A stretch of DNA of 64,000 nucleotides from Pseudomonas grandcourensis (GTDB lineage: Bacteria; Pseudomonadota; Gammaproteobacteria; Pseudomonadales; Pseudomonadaceae). Positions 50,551-59,618 of the stretch are shown in pieces (the stretch's first letter is position 1; the number at the start of each line of letters is the position of its first letter). The stretch covers positions 6,176,501-6,240,500 of the forward strand of contig NZ_CP150919.1 of NCBI RefSeq assembly GCF_039909015.1, in the 5' to 3' direction. The notes beneath the pieces are model-generated. The model was not told the origin of the DNA. It worked only from the letters and a program-made list of their open reading frames with translations, and searched no databases. A program made the translations under genes and the position numbers.

Positions 50551-51843
50551 TCACTCAACCGTTGCGGCGTCCATGCGCACGGCACCTCGGCGGTTCTGCC
50601 CGAACGCCATCACGCAGTTTCGCCCGGCGCCCTTGGCGCTGTAGAGCGCCTGGTCAGCGGACTTGAGCACCTCTTCCGGGGTGCGTTGATCGATCCGTTC
50701 GGCAACGCCGATACTGACCGTCACCGACACACTCGAAGCAGCGGAACCGGCACGCCGCTGGCGCCCCTGATGATCGTCCTGCGGACGACTTTCCTGATTG
50801 CGCAATTGAATGTTGTAAGTGGCGATGGACTCGCGGATGACTTCCAGGTGCGGCATGCACTCTTCGAGGGTCTTGCCTGCAAACACCAGGGCAAATTCCT
50901 CGCCGCCATAGCGATACGCCTTACCGCCACCGCCAATTTTCGACAGTTTGCTGGCCACCAGTCGCAGCACCTGGTCGCCGACGTCGTGGCCGTGGGTATC
51001 GTTGAATTTCTTGAAGTGGTCGACGTCGCTCATGGCCAACACGTAGTTGCGCCCCAACCGTTGCATGCGTTCATTCAGTGCACGCCGGCCCGGCAGCCCG
51101 GTCAGTTCGTCGCGGAAGGCCATTTGATAGGCTTCGTGGGCAACGGCGGCGGCGATCATCAGCATCACCTGGCTGCACATGATGTTCAGTGTGAATGGCA
51201 GGATAAAGGTTTTCGGCAACATCCAGAACAACCCGAGCAGCCCCACCAGTTGCGCGGCATGCAGCGGTCGCGGGTTGCGCCAGTACTGCCAGGCCAGCAG
51301 CAGGAACGCCGCGATGAACACCGGATAGGACAACTGGATCAGGCTCATCCAGGCACCATGCAAGGCAGGCCAGCGAATTTCCGACAGCCAGATCAGCAGC
51401 GCGTGTGGATAACTTTGCTCAAGTCCCAGTGCCACGCTGCCGACCGCAAGCAAGACCGCGAAGCGCGCCACCATGTCCTGGAACAGATGGGTACGTTCCT
51501 GCCACGCCGCGAACACGCCAAACAGCAGCGGCAGCAGCAGGCAACACAAATGAAAGACCACGGCGGCATCGTCACGCACCTTGCCGTTGTCGCGGTAATA
51601 GTCGGTCTGGGTGTCGAGCAGGAAGTAGGCGATGTACACCGTGACCATCAGAAACAGTTCACGCTGGCGTCGGTAAACCGCGCAATAGGCGCCACCGAGC
51701 AACAACACCAGGGTAGGCAGCACGTTGAACAGCGACGTGAAGAAGACGTTCAGATCCTTGATGTAAGCAGCCGCAAGCCCCGCCAGTAACAGTACTAATG
51801 ACGGCAGGAAATGACTGAAACGTACAGCAGATGAGCGCGGCAA
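50551..51843 (-). CDS. Membrane-anchored diguanylate cyclase
   Basis: The 430-residue protein has six to eight hydrophobic helices over residues ~10-235, then a GGDEF domain with the active motif GGEEF (313-317). No RxxD inhibitory site occurs at the usual position (GGGG instead), so product inhibition is not expected through that site. An insert of about 30 residues follows the motif. The start is TTG with GGAG eight bases upstream. It lies between two acyl-CoA dehydrogenase genes. Confidence 0.87.
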   Translation of the reverse strand: MPRSSAVRFSHFLPSLVLLLAGLAAAYIKDLNVFFTSLFNVLPTLVLLLGGAYCAVYRRQRELFLMVTVYIAYFLLDTQTDYYRDNGKVRDDAAVVFHLCCLLLPLLFGVFAAWQERTHLFQDMVARFAVLLAVGSVALGLEQSYPHALLIWLSEIRWPALHGAWMSLIQLSYPVFIAAFLLLAWQYWRNPRPLHAAQLVGLLGLFWMLPKTFILPFTLNIMCSQVMLMIAAAVAHEAYQMAFRDELTGLPGRRALNERMQRLGRNYVLAMSDVDHFKKFNDTHGHDVGDQVLRLVASKLSKIGGGGKAYRYGGEEFALVFAGKTLEECMPHLEVIRESIATYNIQLRNQESRPQDDHQGRQRRAGSAASSVSVTVSIGVAERIDQRTPEEVLKSADQALYSAKGAGRNCVMAFGQNRRGAVRMDAATVE

Positions 51844-51993
51844 GGGTAAAGCTCCGACCCGTCAGATCAATAGATGGCAATGTGCCCACTACTTTAACGG
51901 CAGCCCCCCCGATTTACTGAGTGAAATACTGAGGTATTTGTAAAAGGTCGTCACTGGCGGCCATCAGCCGCCAGTGACGCAAGGGCAAACCTG

Positions 51994-54129
51994 TTACAAG
52001 TCGTTGTTGAACGGTTGCAGCGGCCCTTCCAGCGCTGCGCGACCTTCGGCACCGACCGCTTTGAGCTGGATTTCGGCGTCCTGCGCCTGCCGGGTAGTGA
52101 TCTTCGGGCTGGGCGGTTTTTGCCCGACCGAGTTTTCATCACCCTTTTCGCCCTGTGGCAGTACCAGCGATGGATGGTCAAACGGCGCCCGTTCCCACGC
52201 GACCCGAGGGTCGGTCAGCCCGACTTGCATGAACTTGACCAGCGCATCCACTTCAACCGGGGTGAGGTTCAGCCGGGTCATGTCCGGATCGAGGTTCGAA
52301 CCGTTGTGCTGGTTGACCGCCGGGTGGTCGAAGCCACTGGTGTTGCTGGCATCTTCACCACGCCGGTCGCCGCCGCGGTTGTAGAACTCCATCACCTGTT
52401 GCAGCGTTGCGCGACTGCCGTTGTGGAAATACGGTCCGGTCAACGCGATATTGCGCAAGGTCGGTGTCTTGAAGGCACCATCGACCGCATCGCGAAAACC
52501 GACATTGGGCTTGAGCGTCGCATCACAAGGGATGGCCGGGCTCAAAGGCACTTCGAAGGTGCACACATCAACTTCCAGTGGGTCAGGGATCTGGCCGCCC
52601 TGGAGTACGGTGTTGTACTCGCGAGTGAAAGACAACGGATTGCCCCAGGCATCCGACCCGCCGAGCGCCAGGTCTTCCGAGGTCGGACGCACCCCGGTGT
52701 TGTAGAAACCGTTGTCATAGAGCGTCGTCAGGTTGTCGGCCATGACCATCCGCTCGATCCGTTCCCTAGGATGGAACAGCAAGCGGCTGCCGGCGTTGGT
52801 CAGTTCCGCTCCGCCGTGGCAACTGACGCACTTGCCTTTGCCCAGGAACAGATTCATGCCCTGGACCTGCTGGTCGTTCATGGCCGTATGATCGCCCTGC
52901 AAATAGGTATCCAGCGGCGCCTGGTCCGAGATCAGCGTGGACTCATACATCTGAATCGCCAGCCCGAAGAACAGCGGGAAGTTCGCCTCCATCTGGGTGT
53001 AGGGGGCGTCGCCCAACAAGACCTGCTGCGTGGCATTCCACAAACGCGGCTGGAACGCGTTCTTGATCAGTTCACGGTAAGTCGGCCGCCGGCCGTTGGA
53101 CATCGGCCCGAGTACTGAGTCGGTTGACGAGATCCGTTGCTGTTTGAGCATCGAGGTGTCGAGCATGCGCCGGCCGATGTCGGCGAAGGTACGCCCGCCG
53201 CAGGACATTTCCACCGGGCTGCCGGGCGGCCCTACCGCTTGCGAGGCGGCGGAAGCATCCTTGAGCATCAGCCTGACTTTGGTCGCCACGCCACTGCGAT
53301 CGCTGGTCACGAAAATCCCGGCGTCAGGGTCGCGGTTGCCGAACGGTGAGAAACCGTTGAAGACGTTGTTGGCCCGGCCATCCCAGAAGTTGCGCACGTT
53401 GAACGCTGCGTTGATCACCGTCGGTGCGTTACGCCCGGTGCTACGGCGAACATTGATACCGCCCACCTGGAAGATACCGTCTGGTTGCTGAATGCACTTG
53501 TCGAACCGCGACTGTTTGGGCTTGACGAAGTTGGCGTCGAACACGCCTTGGGAGCCGATCACATCATCGCTTGAATAGACAATCGCCGAGTTGCGATCCA
53601 GCGGATCGGCCAGCACGTGGGTCGGGAAGTCGCTTTTCTTCAGCTGGTAGTTCGGACCGCCCTTGCCACCGGACCTGGTGGTGTAGCTCGGCACATCGCC
53701 CGGAATATCCGACGCGGTAAACGGCTTGTTGAAGATCGACGAGACGTTCGCGTTGGTGTTCGCCTGGCCCGGGTTGATCTGGTTGGTGGTGCGATGATCG
53801 ACACCCGCGTGGAAGTGGCAGGACGCGCAAGCAGTGGAGCCGTCACTGCCGATCTCCATGTCCCAGAACAGTGCCTTGCCCAGGAGCACTGCCGCCGAGC
53901 GATTGAGCACGTAGTCGCTCATCAGGTCGACTTTGCGCCCGCCTTCGGTTCCTGAAGGGTCGGGAGGCGTCATGCCGCGCAGTGACTGCAGGCTGGGCAC
54001 GTCCGGCACGGCCGGAACGACCGGGTCTGCGGCCCAAACGCTCATGACGGGCAGGCCCATGGCGAAGAGTGTCATCACCATCGCACGGGGCAAGCAGGTG
54101 GTTCTAAAGAGGCTCAAATACTTAAACAT
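51994..54129 (-). CDS. Di-haem cytochrome c peroxidase/MauG-like protein
   Basis: A 711-residue exported protein; signal peptide with cleavage near VWA-ADP (~33). Two c-type haem sites are visible: CASCH at 101-105 and CVSCH at 434-438. The RNAPTVINAAFNVRNFWDGRA block (~233-253) is typical of the CCP/MauG superfamily. It is longer than ordinary bacterial peroxidase (~330) because of insertions and a C-terminal tail. Family members either reduce hydrogen peroxide or oxidise tryptophans in a partner protein (MauG, MbnH). It diverges from a secreted protein gene across 1.1 kb, so a partner relationship is worth testing. Confidence 0.82.
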   Translation of the reverse strand: MFKYLSLFRTTCLPRAMVMTLFAMGLPVMSVWAADPVVPAVPDVPSLQSLRGMTPPDPSGTEGGRKVDLMSDYVLNRSAAVLLGKALFWDMEIGSDGSTACASCHFHAGVDHRTTNQINPGQANTNANVSSIFNKPFTASDIPGDVPSYTTRSGGKGGPNYQLKKSDFPTHVLADPLDRNSAIVYSSDDVIGSQGVFDANFVKPKQSRFDKCIQQPDGIFQVGGINVRRSTGRNAPTVINAAFNVRNFWDGRANNVFNGFSPFGNRDPDAGIFVTSDRSGVATKVRLMLKDASAASQAVGPPGSPVEMSCGGRTFADIGRRMLDTSMLKQQRISSTDSVLGPMSNGRRPTYRELIKNAFQPRLWNATQQVLLGDAPYTQMEANFPLFFGLAIQMYESTLISDQAPLDTYLQGDHTAMNDQQVQGMNLFLGKGKCVSCHGGAELTNAGSRLLFHPRERIERMVMADNLTTLYDNGFYNTGVRPTSEDLALGGSDAWGNPLSFTREYNTVLQGGQIPDPLEVDVCTFEVPLSPAIPCDATLKPNVGFRDAVDGAFKTPTLRNIALTGPYFHNGSRATLQQVMEFYNRGGDRRGEDASNTSGFDHPAVNQHNGSNLDPDMTRLNLTPVEVDALVKFMQVGLTDPRVAWERAPFDHPSLVLPQGEKGDENSVGQKPPSPKITTRQAQDAEIQLKAVGAEGRAALEGPLQPFNNDL

Positions 54130-55259
54130 GACGACGTTCCCGATTCAGTACGGAGTAGTCAGGCTCCGCGGTTGCCCTGTTGCGAGATGAGTTCATCGCC
54201 ATGAATCTTGCTGTCCGCTCGAACAACCACATCAACTTGAAGTTGCATGGGCAATGCGAGACCTGACTGGCAAAGCACCCTCGTGGCTGGGCCATTTTTA
54301 AAGGATCATATTTCGCACCACTGGGTAGTGCTTGATGCAACTCTAGCTGCAACAAAACATCTCAACATGAAACTTTCTATATTTTCATTTAAGCCAAATC
54401 AACAAACCCTACAAACGACAGAAACTGCGCACTATTCCTCAGTTCTGGTTAAACTTCACCCCATTACTGGGTGTATTTCCCCAAACAGCCCGCGCCAGGC
54501 GAACACCAACAGCCTCCAAAGCCAGTATTTAAAGGGCTTCACGCCACCAGGCTGCGTTTCTTGAAGCTGGCAGGGTATTTGCCAATTCAAACTCCCCCGT
54601 GTAAGCAGAACTTTAAAAAACACCTGTAAACTGCAACGCCAGCCAATAGAAACGGCCATCAAGTATATAAAACCCATTCGTGCACAAGATGTACTGCGCC
54701 AGCTATTGCCTTTTTATTCATACCGCCAATACAAGCCTATATTTTCATCAATCCCTTCAACAGCTCTTCTGCACACATGCGACCTTAGTCGCATTTAACA
54801 ACACCTACGACCTTAGTCGTATTCAACAGACAACACTTCTCAATCAGCACCAATGGGGAAACTTACTAAAACTTCTTACAACACTCCAAACTTGGGTATA
54901 TATCCCCACCCACTTTGGAGTTAACCACTCAACATATAACTATGTACATACCGCCAACATCAGCGCAGCCCGTATTTTTGCTGGCTAACAAGCGACTGAA
55001 CCAATCAGGCACGACTACTGCAATGTGCCCCTCAGGCTCAAGGAAATGTCTCTCGCGTTTGCGTCCGCAACCGGCCAACGCAACGCAGGTGAAAGCATCC
55101 GAACGGCAAGTGACGACAGTACACACGCACCTATCCCGCCGGATCGAGCCCCAATTCGACATTCACGGATTGCGTTTTTCTTGCGCAGGATTCAGCGCAT
55201 CAGCAGATCCGTGAACTCGATCGGCCGACAATTGGTCCTGCAAGATTCTGGAGTGAGCC
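54130..55259. other. AT-rich 1.1-kb divergent spacer without a gene
   Basis: Clearly lower in GC than the flanking genes. No frame has a convincing start and codon use. It contains the tandem palindromes at 54778-54821 and several weaker inverted repeats (for example GCACcaCTGGGtaGTGC around 54318), as expected for a control region of two divergent genes. Confidence 0.6.
54778..54821. promoter_or_regulatory. Tandem 28-bp-spaced palindromes
   Basis: TGCGAC-CTTA-GTCGCA (54778-54793) and TACGAC-CTTA-GTCGTA (54806-54821). The second position of each arm differs between copies, and both arms changed together, so symmetry is kept. Spacing of 28 bp is near three helical turns, suiting a dimeric regulator bound on one face. 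They lie 440 bases before the secreted protein gene. Confidence 0.55.
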
Positions 55260-57035
55260 ATGAGCTTATCTTTGTTCGAAAAAACGCTCGCCATACCGCT
55301 GCGTCCTCACAAACGATTCAACGGCATCTTCAGTCGCCATGCTCTGCTCGCCAGTGCCGTCGCTGTCGCACTGGCCATTGGTGGTGGTGGAGATGCATTT
55401 GCCAAAAACGGAGCTGGCGGTGGCGGCGGCGGCGGGACTGCCAAGCCCCCGGGTTTGCCTTCGCCGTTCACGACACCCACACTACCCGATCCGGTTTTTA
55501 CAAACCCGACTGCGATTCATGGGTTTGACGTTACCGGTTTTATCCAAAACATGACCCTGGACACCACCAATGCGAATTGCCCCAATACCAGCGACCCGGG
55601 CCGCTTTGGGGGGACCGTCCAGTTGAACGGCGTCACGATTGTTGTCCCTTGCAACACCGTTCTGCAGATGCCGGCCAATACCCTGACCTGGGCCGACTTT
55701 GTCAGGGGTGGAACGCTGGCGCTCGGAAAATCACCGGCAGTCTACCCCTCGTTCGAGATCCATGTGGTAGGTAATACTGTCTCCAACAAGCAAATTGCCG
55801 GGCTGATCTTTGTCTCCCAGCAATCACTCAATGCGGGCAGCGGTGTCATCACCCGGATCGACTACACCAACGGCAACCTCGAAGTTGACAGCGGGAACCC
55901 GACGCAACCCACGATCATTCAGATAAACGATCCGACTGGACGTTTTGGCCGTGCCCAAAGCCCCGACCCACGGTTCTCCGTCGATGATGCCAACCCGACC
56001 ATCCATGCCGCCACCGGTTACCCGATGTGCGTGCCACGCACGATTTCCGGGGACGATACGCTCTGCCCACAGAAAAACCGGCCAAAAGTGGTCACCCCGA
56101 CCACGACCAACAACTGCCGCAACTTCAGCCAGGCCGGCGTCACGCCTCCGGCCAGTGGAGAGCTCTCGGTTCCAGCCTTGGGGCAGGTCTATTGCAGCCA
56201 GTACGTCATGAAGAGATTCAGCGATGCTACACGCACGGCGACGGACCCCGACCCGACACAACAGGCCCCCTTCGAAGTCGGCGACTTCATCAGTTGGTCC
56301 GGTACTCTGTTCAAGTCAACAACAACGGGCCTCCCGGACTTCATCTCGGCACACACGATCGAGGCGAATGTCGGGATCTACACTCAGCCTGGTTCGCAAC
56401 CCAGCTACCTGGCTATCGGGGCATTTGGCATCGGTACGGCCGACCCGGCAGCAACGGCCATCAACGGAGTCGCCCAGGAGACGCAGGACCGGATTTTCCT
56501 TGAAGCCTCCACCACCGACATCAAGACCCCGGTCGACATCTATCTGATCGATGTCAATCCATCGACAGGCGTGCAAACCAATCGCTGGGCGACACCCTAT
56601 GAGATGACGGGTGAGTGCAACCCTGCGCTGGGCCTTGCGGCCGGTTGCCTGGGAGCCACAGGTGGTATTACCACACAGAACACGGGTCCTCAGCCACAAC
56701 GCGCCAGATTACGCGCGACCAAAGCGCCCACAGGGCTACTTAGCCAGCCGACACGTACCTTGCGCGTCGTTGCGCGGTCACTTTGCGTTCCACAGCAAAG
56801 CTTGTCCCAGGCCGGCGTGGACAGTTGCATCCTGAATGCGGGCAGGCTGACCGTCGCCAATGGACTGATTGCCGGACAGTATGTGGCGCCGGTGTTCGAG
56901 TTCATCTTTCCGGAAGGCGTCAAGCCTGGCGATCCTGTTGTCCCGAACGACTTCTGGCACCTGCCGTTCATACGTAACGGAGAAGGCGTGAGCACCCCGA
57001 CTGGCGTCGGCCCTCTGGCTCCAACGCCATGGTGA
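55260..57035 (+). CDS. Secreted protein of unknown function opposite the MauG-like gene
   Basis: A 591-residue protein with a long signal peptide (cut near DAFA-KNG, ~residue 49) and a Gly-rich linker. The mature part has paired-looking cysteines (for example GECNPALGLAAGCLG and LCVPQQ...DSC) and few tryptophans: TWADF, ISWSG, NRWATP, DFWHLP and the C-terminal PTPW, where Trp is the last residue. No domain is recognised; segments such as GDFISWSGTLFKS suggest a beta-rich fold. GGAG precedes the ATG by seven bases. It might be the substrate or partner of the di-haem protein; this is inference. Confidence 0.7.
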   Translation: MSLSLFEKTLAIPLRPHKRFNGIFSRHALLASAVAVALAIGGGGDAFAKNGAGGGGGGGTAKPPGLPSPFTTPTLPDPVFTNPTAIHGFDVTGFIQNMTLDTTNANCPNTSDPGRFGGTVQLNGVTIVVPCNTVLQMPANTLTWADFVRGGTLALGKSPAVYPSFEIHVVGNTVSNKQIAGLIFVSQQSLNAGSGVITRIDYTNGNLEVDSGNPTQPTIIQINDPTGRFGRAQSPDPRFSVDDANPTIHAATGYPMCVPRTISGDDTLCPQKNRPKVVTPTTTNNCRNFSQAGVTPPASGELSVPALGQVYCSQYVMKRFSDATRTATDPDPTQQAPFEVGDFISWSGTLFKSTTTGLPDFISAHTIEANVGIYTQPGSQPSYLAIGAFGIGTADPAATAINGVAQETQDRIFLEASTTDIKTPVDIYLIDVNPSTGVQTNRWATPYEMTGECNPALGLAAGCLGATGGITTQNTGPQPQRARLRATKAPTGLLSQPTRTLRVVARSLCVPQQSLSQAGVDSCILNAGRLTVANGLIAGQYVAPVFEFIFPEGVKPGDPVVPNDFWHLPFIRNGEGVSTPTGVGPLAPTPW

Positions 57036-57060
57036 GCAAGGCCTGACCACCGCGCAAAAA

Positions 57061-57095
57061 AAACCGCCGCTCCCGGAGGAAGCGGCGGTTTCTTT
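57061..57095. terminator. Bidirectional terminator
   Basis: AAACCGCCGCT pairs with AGCGGCGGTTT around a short loop, with T/A runs on both sides, between convergent genes ending at 57035 and 57115. Confidence 0.88.
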
Positions 57096-57114
57096 TGAAG
57101 GACTGCGTTAGGGC

Positions 57115-58920
57115 TTAGTAGCCCAGGTCGAAGTTCTCTTCTTTCATGTCCATCAGGTTGTTGGCGCCCGACAGCATGGTTACGACGTGAGTGCGGGTAC
57201 GCGGCAGGATGCGTTGGAAGTAGAAACGCGCAGTCTGCAGCTTGGCGGTGTAGAACGCCTCTTCGGAAGTGCCGGCAGCCAGTTTCTCGGCAGCCAGACG
57301 CGCCATGTCAGCCCAGAAGTAGGCCAGGCAGGCGTAACCGGAGTACATCAGGTAGTCCACGGAGGCCGCGCCGACTTCTTCGCGATCTTTCATGGCGGCC
57401 ATGCCGACCTTCATGGTCAGCTCGCCCCATTCCTTGTTCAGTGCAGCCAGCGGTGCGACGAACTCTTGAACCGCTTCGTTGCCTTCGTTGGTCTGGCAGA
57501 ACTTGTGGACGATCTTGGTGAAGCCCTTCAGAGCCTCGCCCTGGGTCATCAGCACTTTACGGCCCAGCAGGTCGAGTGCCTGGATACCGGTGGTGCCTTC
57601 GTACAGCATCGAGATGCGGCTGTCGCGGACGTTCTGCTCCATGCCCCACTCGGCGATGAAGCCGTGGCCGCCGTAGATCTGCACGCCGTGGTTGGCCGAT
57701 TCAAAACCGACTTCGGTCATGAAGGCTTTGGCGATTGGCGTCATGAACGCCAACAGTGCGTCAGCTTTCTTCTTCTCTTCTTCGTCCACGCCGTACTTGA
57801 CGATGTCGACCTGCTTGGCGGTGAAGTAAACCATCGCACGGTTGCCTTCGGCGAATGCCTTCATGGTCAACAGCATGCGACGTACATCAGGGTGCACGAT
57901 GATCGGGTCAGCGGCTTTGTCCGGCGCTTTCGGGCCAGTCAGCGAGCGCATTTGCAGACGGTCGCGAGCGTATTTCAGGCCGCCCTGGAAACCGACTTCA
58001 GCGTGGGCCAGGCCTTGCAGCGCGGTACCCAGGCGTGCGGTGTTCATGAAGGTGAACATGCAGTTCAGGCCTTTGTTCGCCGGGCCGATCAGGAAACCGG
58101 TGGCGCCGTCGAAGTTCATCACGCAGGTGGCGTTGCCGTGGATGCCCATCTTGTGTTCCAGGGAACCACAGGACACGGCGTTACGCGCGCCAACCGAACC
58201 ATCGGCGTTCGGCATGAACTTCGGCACGATGAACAGGGAGATGCCTTTGGTGCCAGCCGGTGCATCCGGCAGGCGGGCCAGTACGATGTGGACGATGTTG
58301 TCGGCCATGTCGTGTTCACCGGCCGAGATGAAGATCTTGGTGCCGGAAACCTTGTAGGAACCGTCGGCCTGAGGCTCGGCCTTGGTGCGCAACATGCCAA
58401 GGTCGGTGCCGCAGTGCGGCTCGGTCAGGCACATGGTGCCGGTCCACTCGCCGGAAACCAGCTTGGTCAGGTAAGCCTCTTGCTGCTCAGGGGTACCGTG
58501 CTCGGAGATGGTGTTCATCGCACCGTGCGACAGGCCTGGGTACATGCCCCACGACCAGTTGGACTCGCCAACCATTTCGCTGATGGCCAGACCCAGGGAC
58601 TCCGGCAGGCCTTGGCCACCGTGCTCTACGTCGTGAGCCAGGCTCGGCCAGCCACCTTCGACGAATTGCTTGTAGGCTTCCTTGAAGCCGGTCGGGGTCT
58701 TAACGCCGGACTCGCTCCAGGTGCAGCCTTCGAGGTCGCCCACGCGGTTCAGCGGAGCCAGTACCTGCTCACAAAACTTGGCGCCTTCCTCAAGAATGGC
58801 GTCAACCATGTCCGGAGTTGCGTCGGCACAAGCCGGAAGGCTCTGATAGTGCGCTTCGTAGCCGAGCAGCTCGTCACGAACGAAGCGAATATCACGCAAG
58901 GGGGCCTTGTAGTCAGGCAT
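57115..58920 (-). CDS. Acyl-CoA dehydrogenase, ~600-residue type (paralogue 3), PsrA-like control
   Basis: A 601-residue paralogue with [15 protein letters not shown] and the catalytic [16 protein letters not shown]. All domains are complete. Codon use is highly biased, suggesting strong expression. It is the only one of the three with PsrA-like operators upstream (58981-59008), indicating induction by long-chain fatty acids. P. aeruginosa PA0506 is, as I recall, both orthologous and PsrA-controlled. Confidence 0.9.
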   Translation of the reverse strand: MPDYKAPLRDIRFVRDELLGYEAHYQSLPACADATPDMVDAILEEGAKFCEQVLAPLNRVGDLEGCTWSESGVKTPTGFKEAYKQFVEGGWPSLAHDVEHGGQGLPESLGLAISEMVGESNWSWGMYPGLSHGAMNTISEHGTPEQQEAYLTKLVSGEWTGTMCLTEPHCGTDLGMLRTKAEPQADGSYKVSGTKIFISAGEHDMADNIVHIVLARLPDAPAGTKGISLFIVPKFMPNADGSVGARNAVSCGSLEHKMGIHGNATCVMNFDGATGFLIGPANKGLNCMFTFMNTARLGTALQGLAHAEVGFQGGLKYARDRLQMRSLTGPKAPDKAADPIIVHPDVRRMLLTMKAFAEGNRAMVYFTAKQVDIVKYGVDEEEKKKADALLAFMTPIAKAFMTEVGFESANHGVQIYGGHGFIAEWGMEQNVRDSRISMLYEGTTGIQALDLLGRKVLMTQGEALKGFTKIVHKFCQTNEGNEAVQEFVAPLAALNKEWGELTMKVGMAAMKDREEVGAASVDYLMYSGYACLAYFWADMARLAAEKLAAGTSEEAFYTAKLQTARFYFQRILPRTRTHVVTMLSGANNLMDMKEENFDLGY

Positions 58921-58980
58921 AGCGATAAACCTCTGCTGATGTAACCGGGAATGAACGACCGCATTGATTTGTTGTTGCGA

Positions 58981-59008
58981 TCAAACAGTTGTTTGAAACA
59001 TACGTTTA
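58981..59008. promoter_or_regulatory. Tandem PsrA-like operators
   Basis: TCAAAC-AGTT-GTTTGA (58981-58996) is a perfect match to the published PsrA pattern (G/C)AAAC N2-4 GTTT(G/C). GAAAC-ATAC-GTTTA (58995-59008) overlaps it 13 bases on. Both lie 60-90 bases upstream of paralogue 3. Confidence 0.7.
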
Positions 59009-59146
59009 CGCCCAAATCTTGTCAAGCGTCGATCTTTTGCCGTTCGTCATCGCTGGATTGGACACATGGGCACGCGACAACGCAGCCGCGCTTGCGAAGC
59101 AGCCCGCCACACCGAAAAGATTAGTTGAACAAGAAAGACTTACGCA

Positions 59147-59173
59147 GAAAAACGCCGCGAACAGGCGCGGCGC
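59147..59173 (-). terminator. Terminator of the flagellar-axial-like gene
   Basis: CGCCGCG and CGCGGCG form the stem; on the minus strand TTTTTC follows. Confidence 0.7.
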
Positions 59174-59198
59174 TGGAGGATGCAAATTCTTTAAAGAA

Positions 59199-59495
59199 TC
59201 AGGCGTAGGTATCGATCAACGTCCCGAGCACTTCGTCGGCTGCCTTGGCGACTTTCACGCCCAGTTCCGCCTGAATCTTGCCTTGGGCCATGTCGACCAC
59301 GTTGCTGGCCAGGTCCGATTGCCGGCTGCGATCAACCGATCGCAGACGATCGACCTGTGCCTCGGAGGACTGGCTGGTGACCGAACGCTCGATCGTCGTG
59401 TTGGCGATCTGCCCGGCGGCTTGATCGACACGGTTCTGCCCTGTCTGAAGAGTGCTCAGACCGGCATAAAAAGCGGTACTTCCTGAGATTTCCAT
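59199..59495 (-). CDS. Small flagellar axial-protein-like protein, orphan
   Basis: This 98-residue protein has an N-terminal helix STAFYAGLSTLQTGQNRVDQAAGQIANTT, quoted here in part by its QIANTT end, like the first heptads of rod/hook proteins (which end SNNIANVNT). A C-terminal VVDMAQGKIQAELGVKVAKA...DEVLGTLIDTY resembles their last helix. The middle domain is missing, so the two D0-like halves are joined directly. No flagellar gene lies nearby. Function unknown. Confidence 0.65.
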   Translation of the reverse strand: MEISGSTAFYAGLSTLQTGQNRVDQAAGQIANTTIERSVTSQSSEAQVDRLRSVDRSRQSDLASNVVDMAQGKIQAELGVKVAKAADEVLGTLIDTYA

Positions 59496-59618
59496 GGGAG
59501 AACTCGTCCTTTCAAAGGATCAACAGCGGCCATTGAAGCAGAGTGGCCGACAAAACACCCGTCAAAAACACTAATGGCACAGTGCCTTGTCATAGGCAAA
59601 GCCCACATGCTACAAACC

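Noticed and set aside
51994..54129. Ordinary detoxifying cytochrome c peroxidase
   Set aside because: Not excluded, but the length (711 residues), insertions and divergent secreted neighbour fit the MauG-like branch better, so the broader name was used.
55025..55528. Plus-strand frame at the start of the secreted protein gene
   Set aside because: Overlaps the signal-peptide region of the real gene in another frame and has no ribosome site.
57187..58944. Very long plus-strand frame opposite the third acyl-CoA dehydrogenase
   Set aside because: Antisense shadow of a high-GC gene; the minus strand has a complete, recognised enzyme. The same applies to long antisense frames over lptD, prkA, rpoD, spoVR and gcd.
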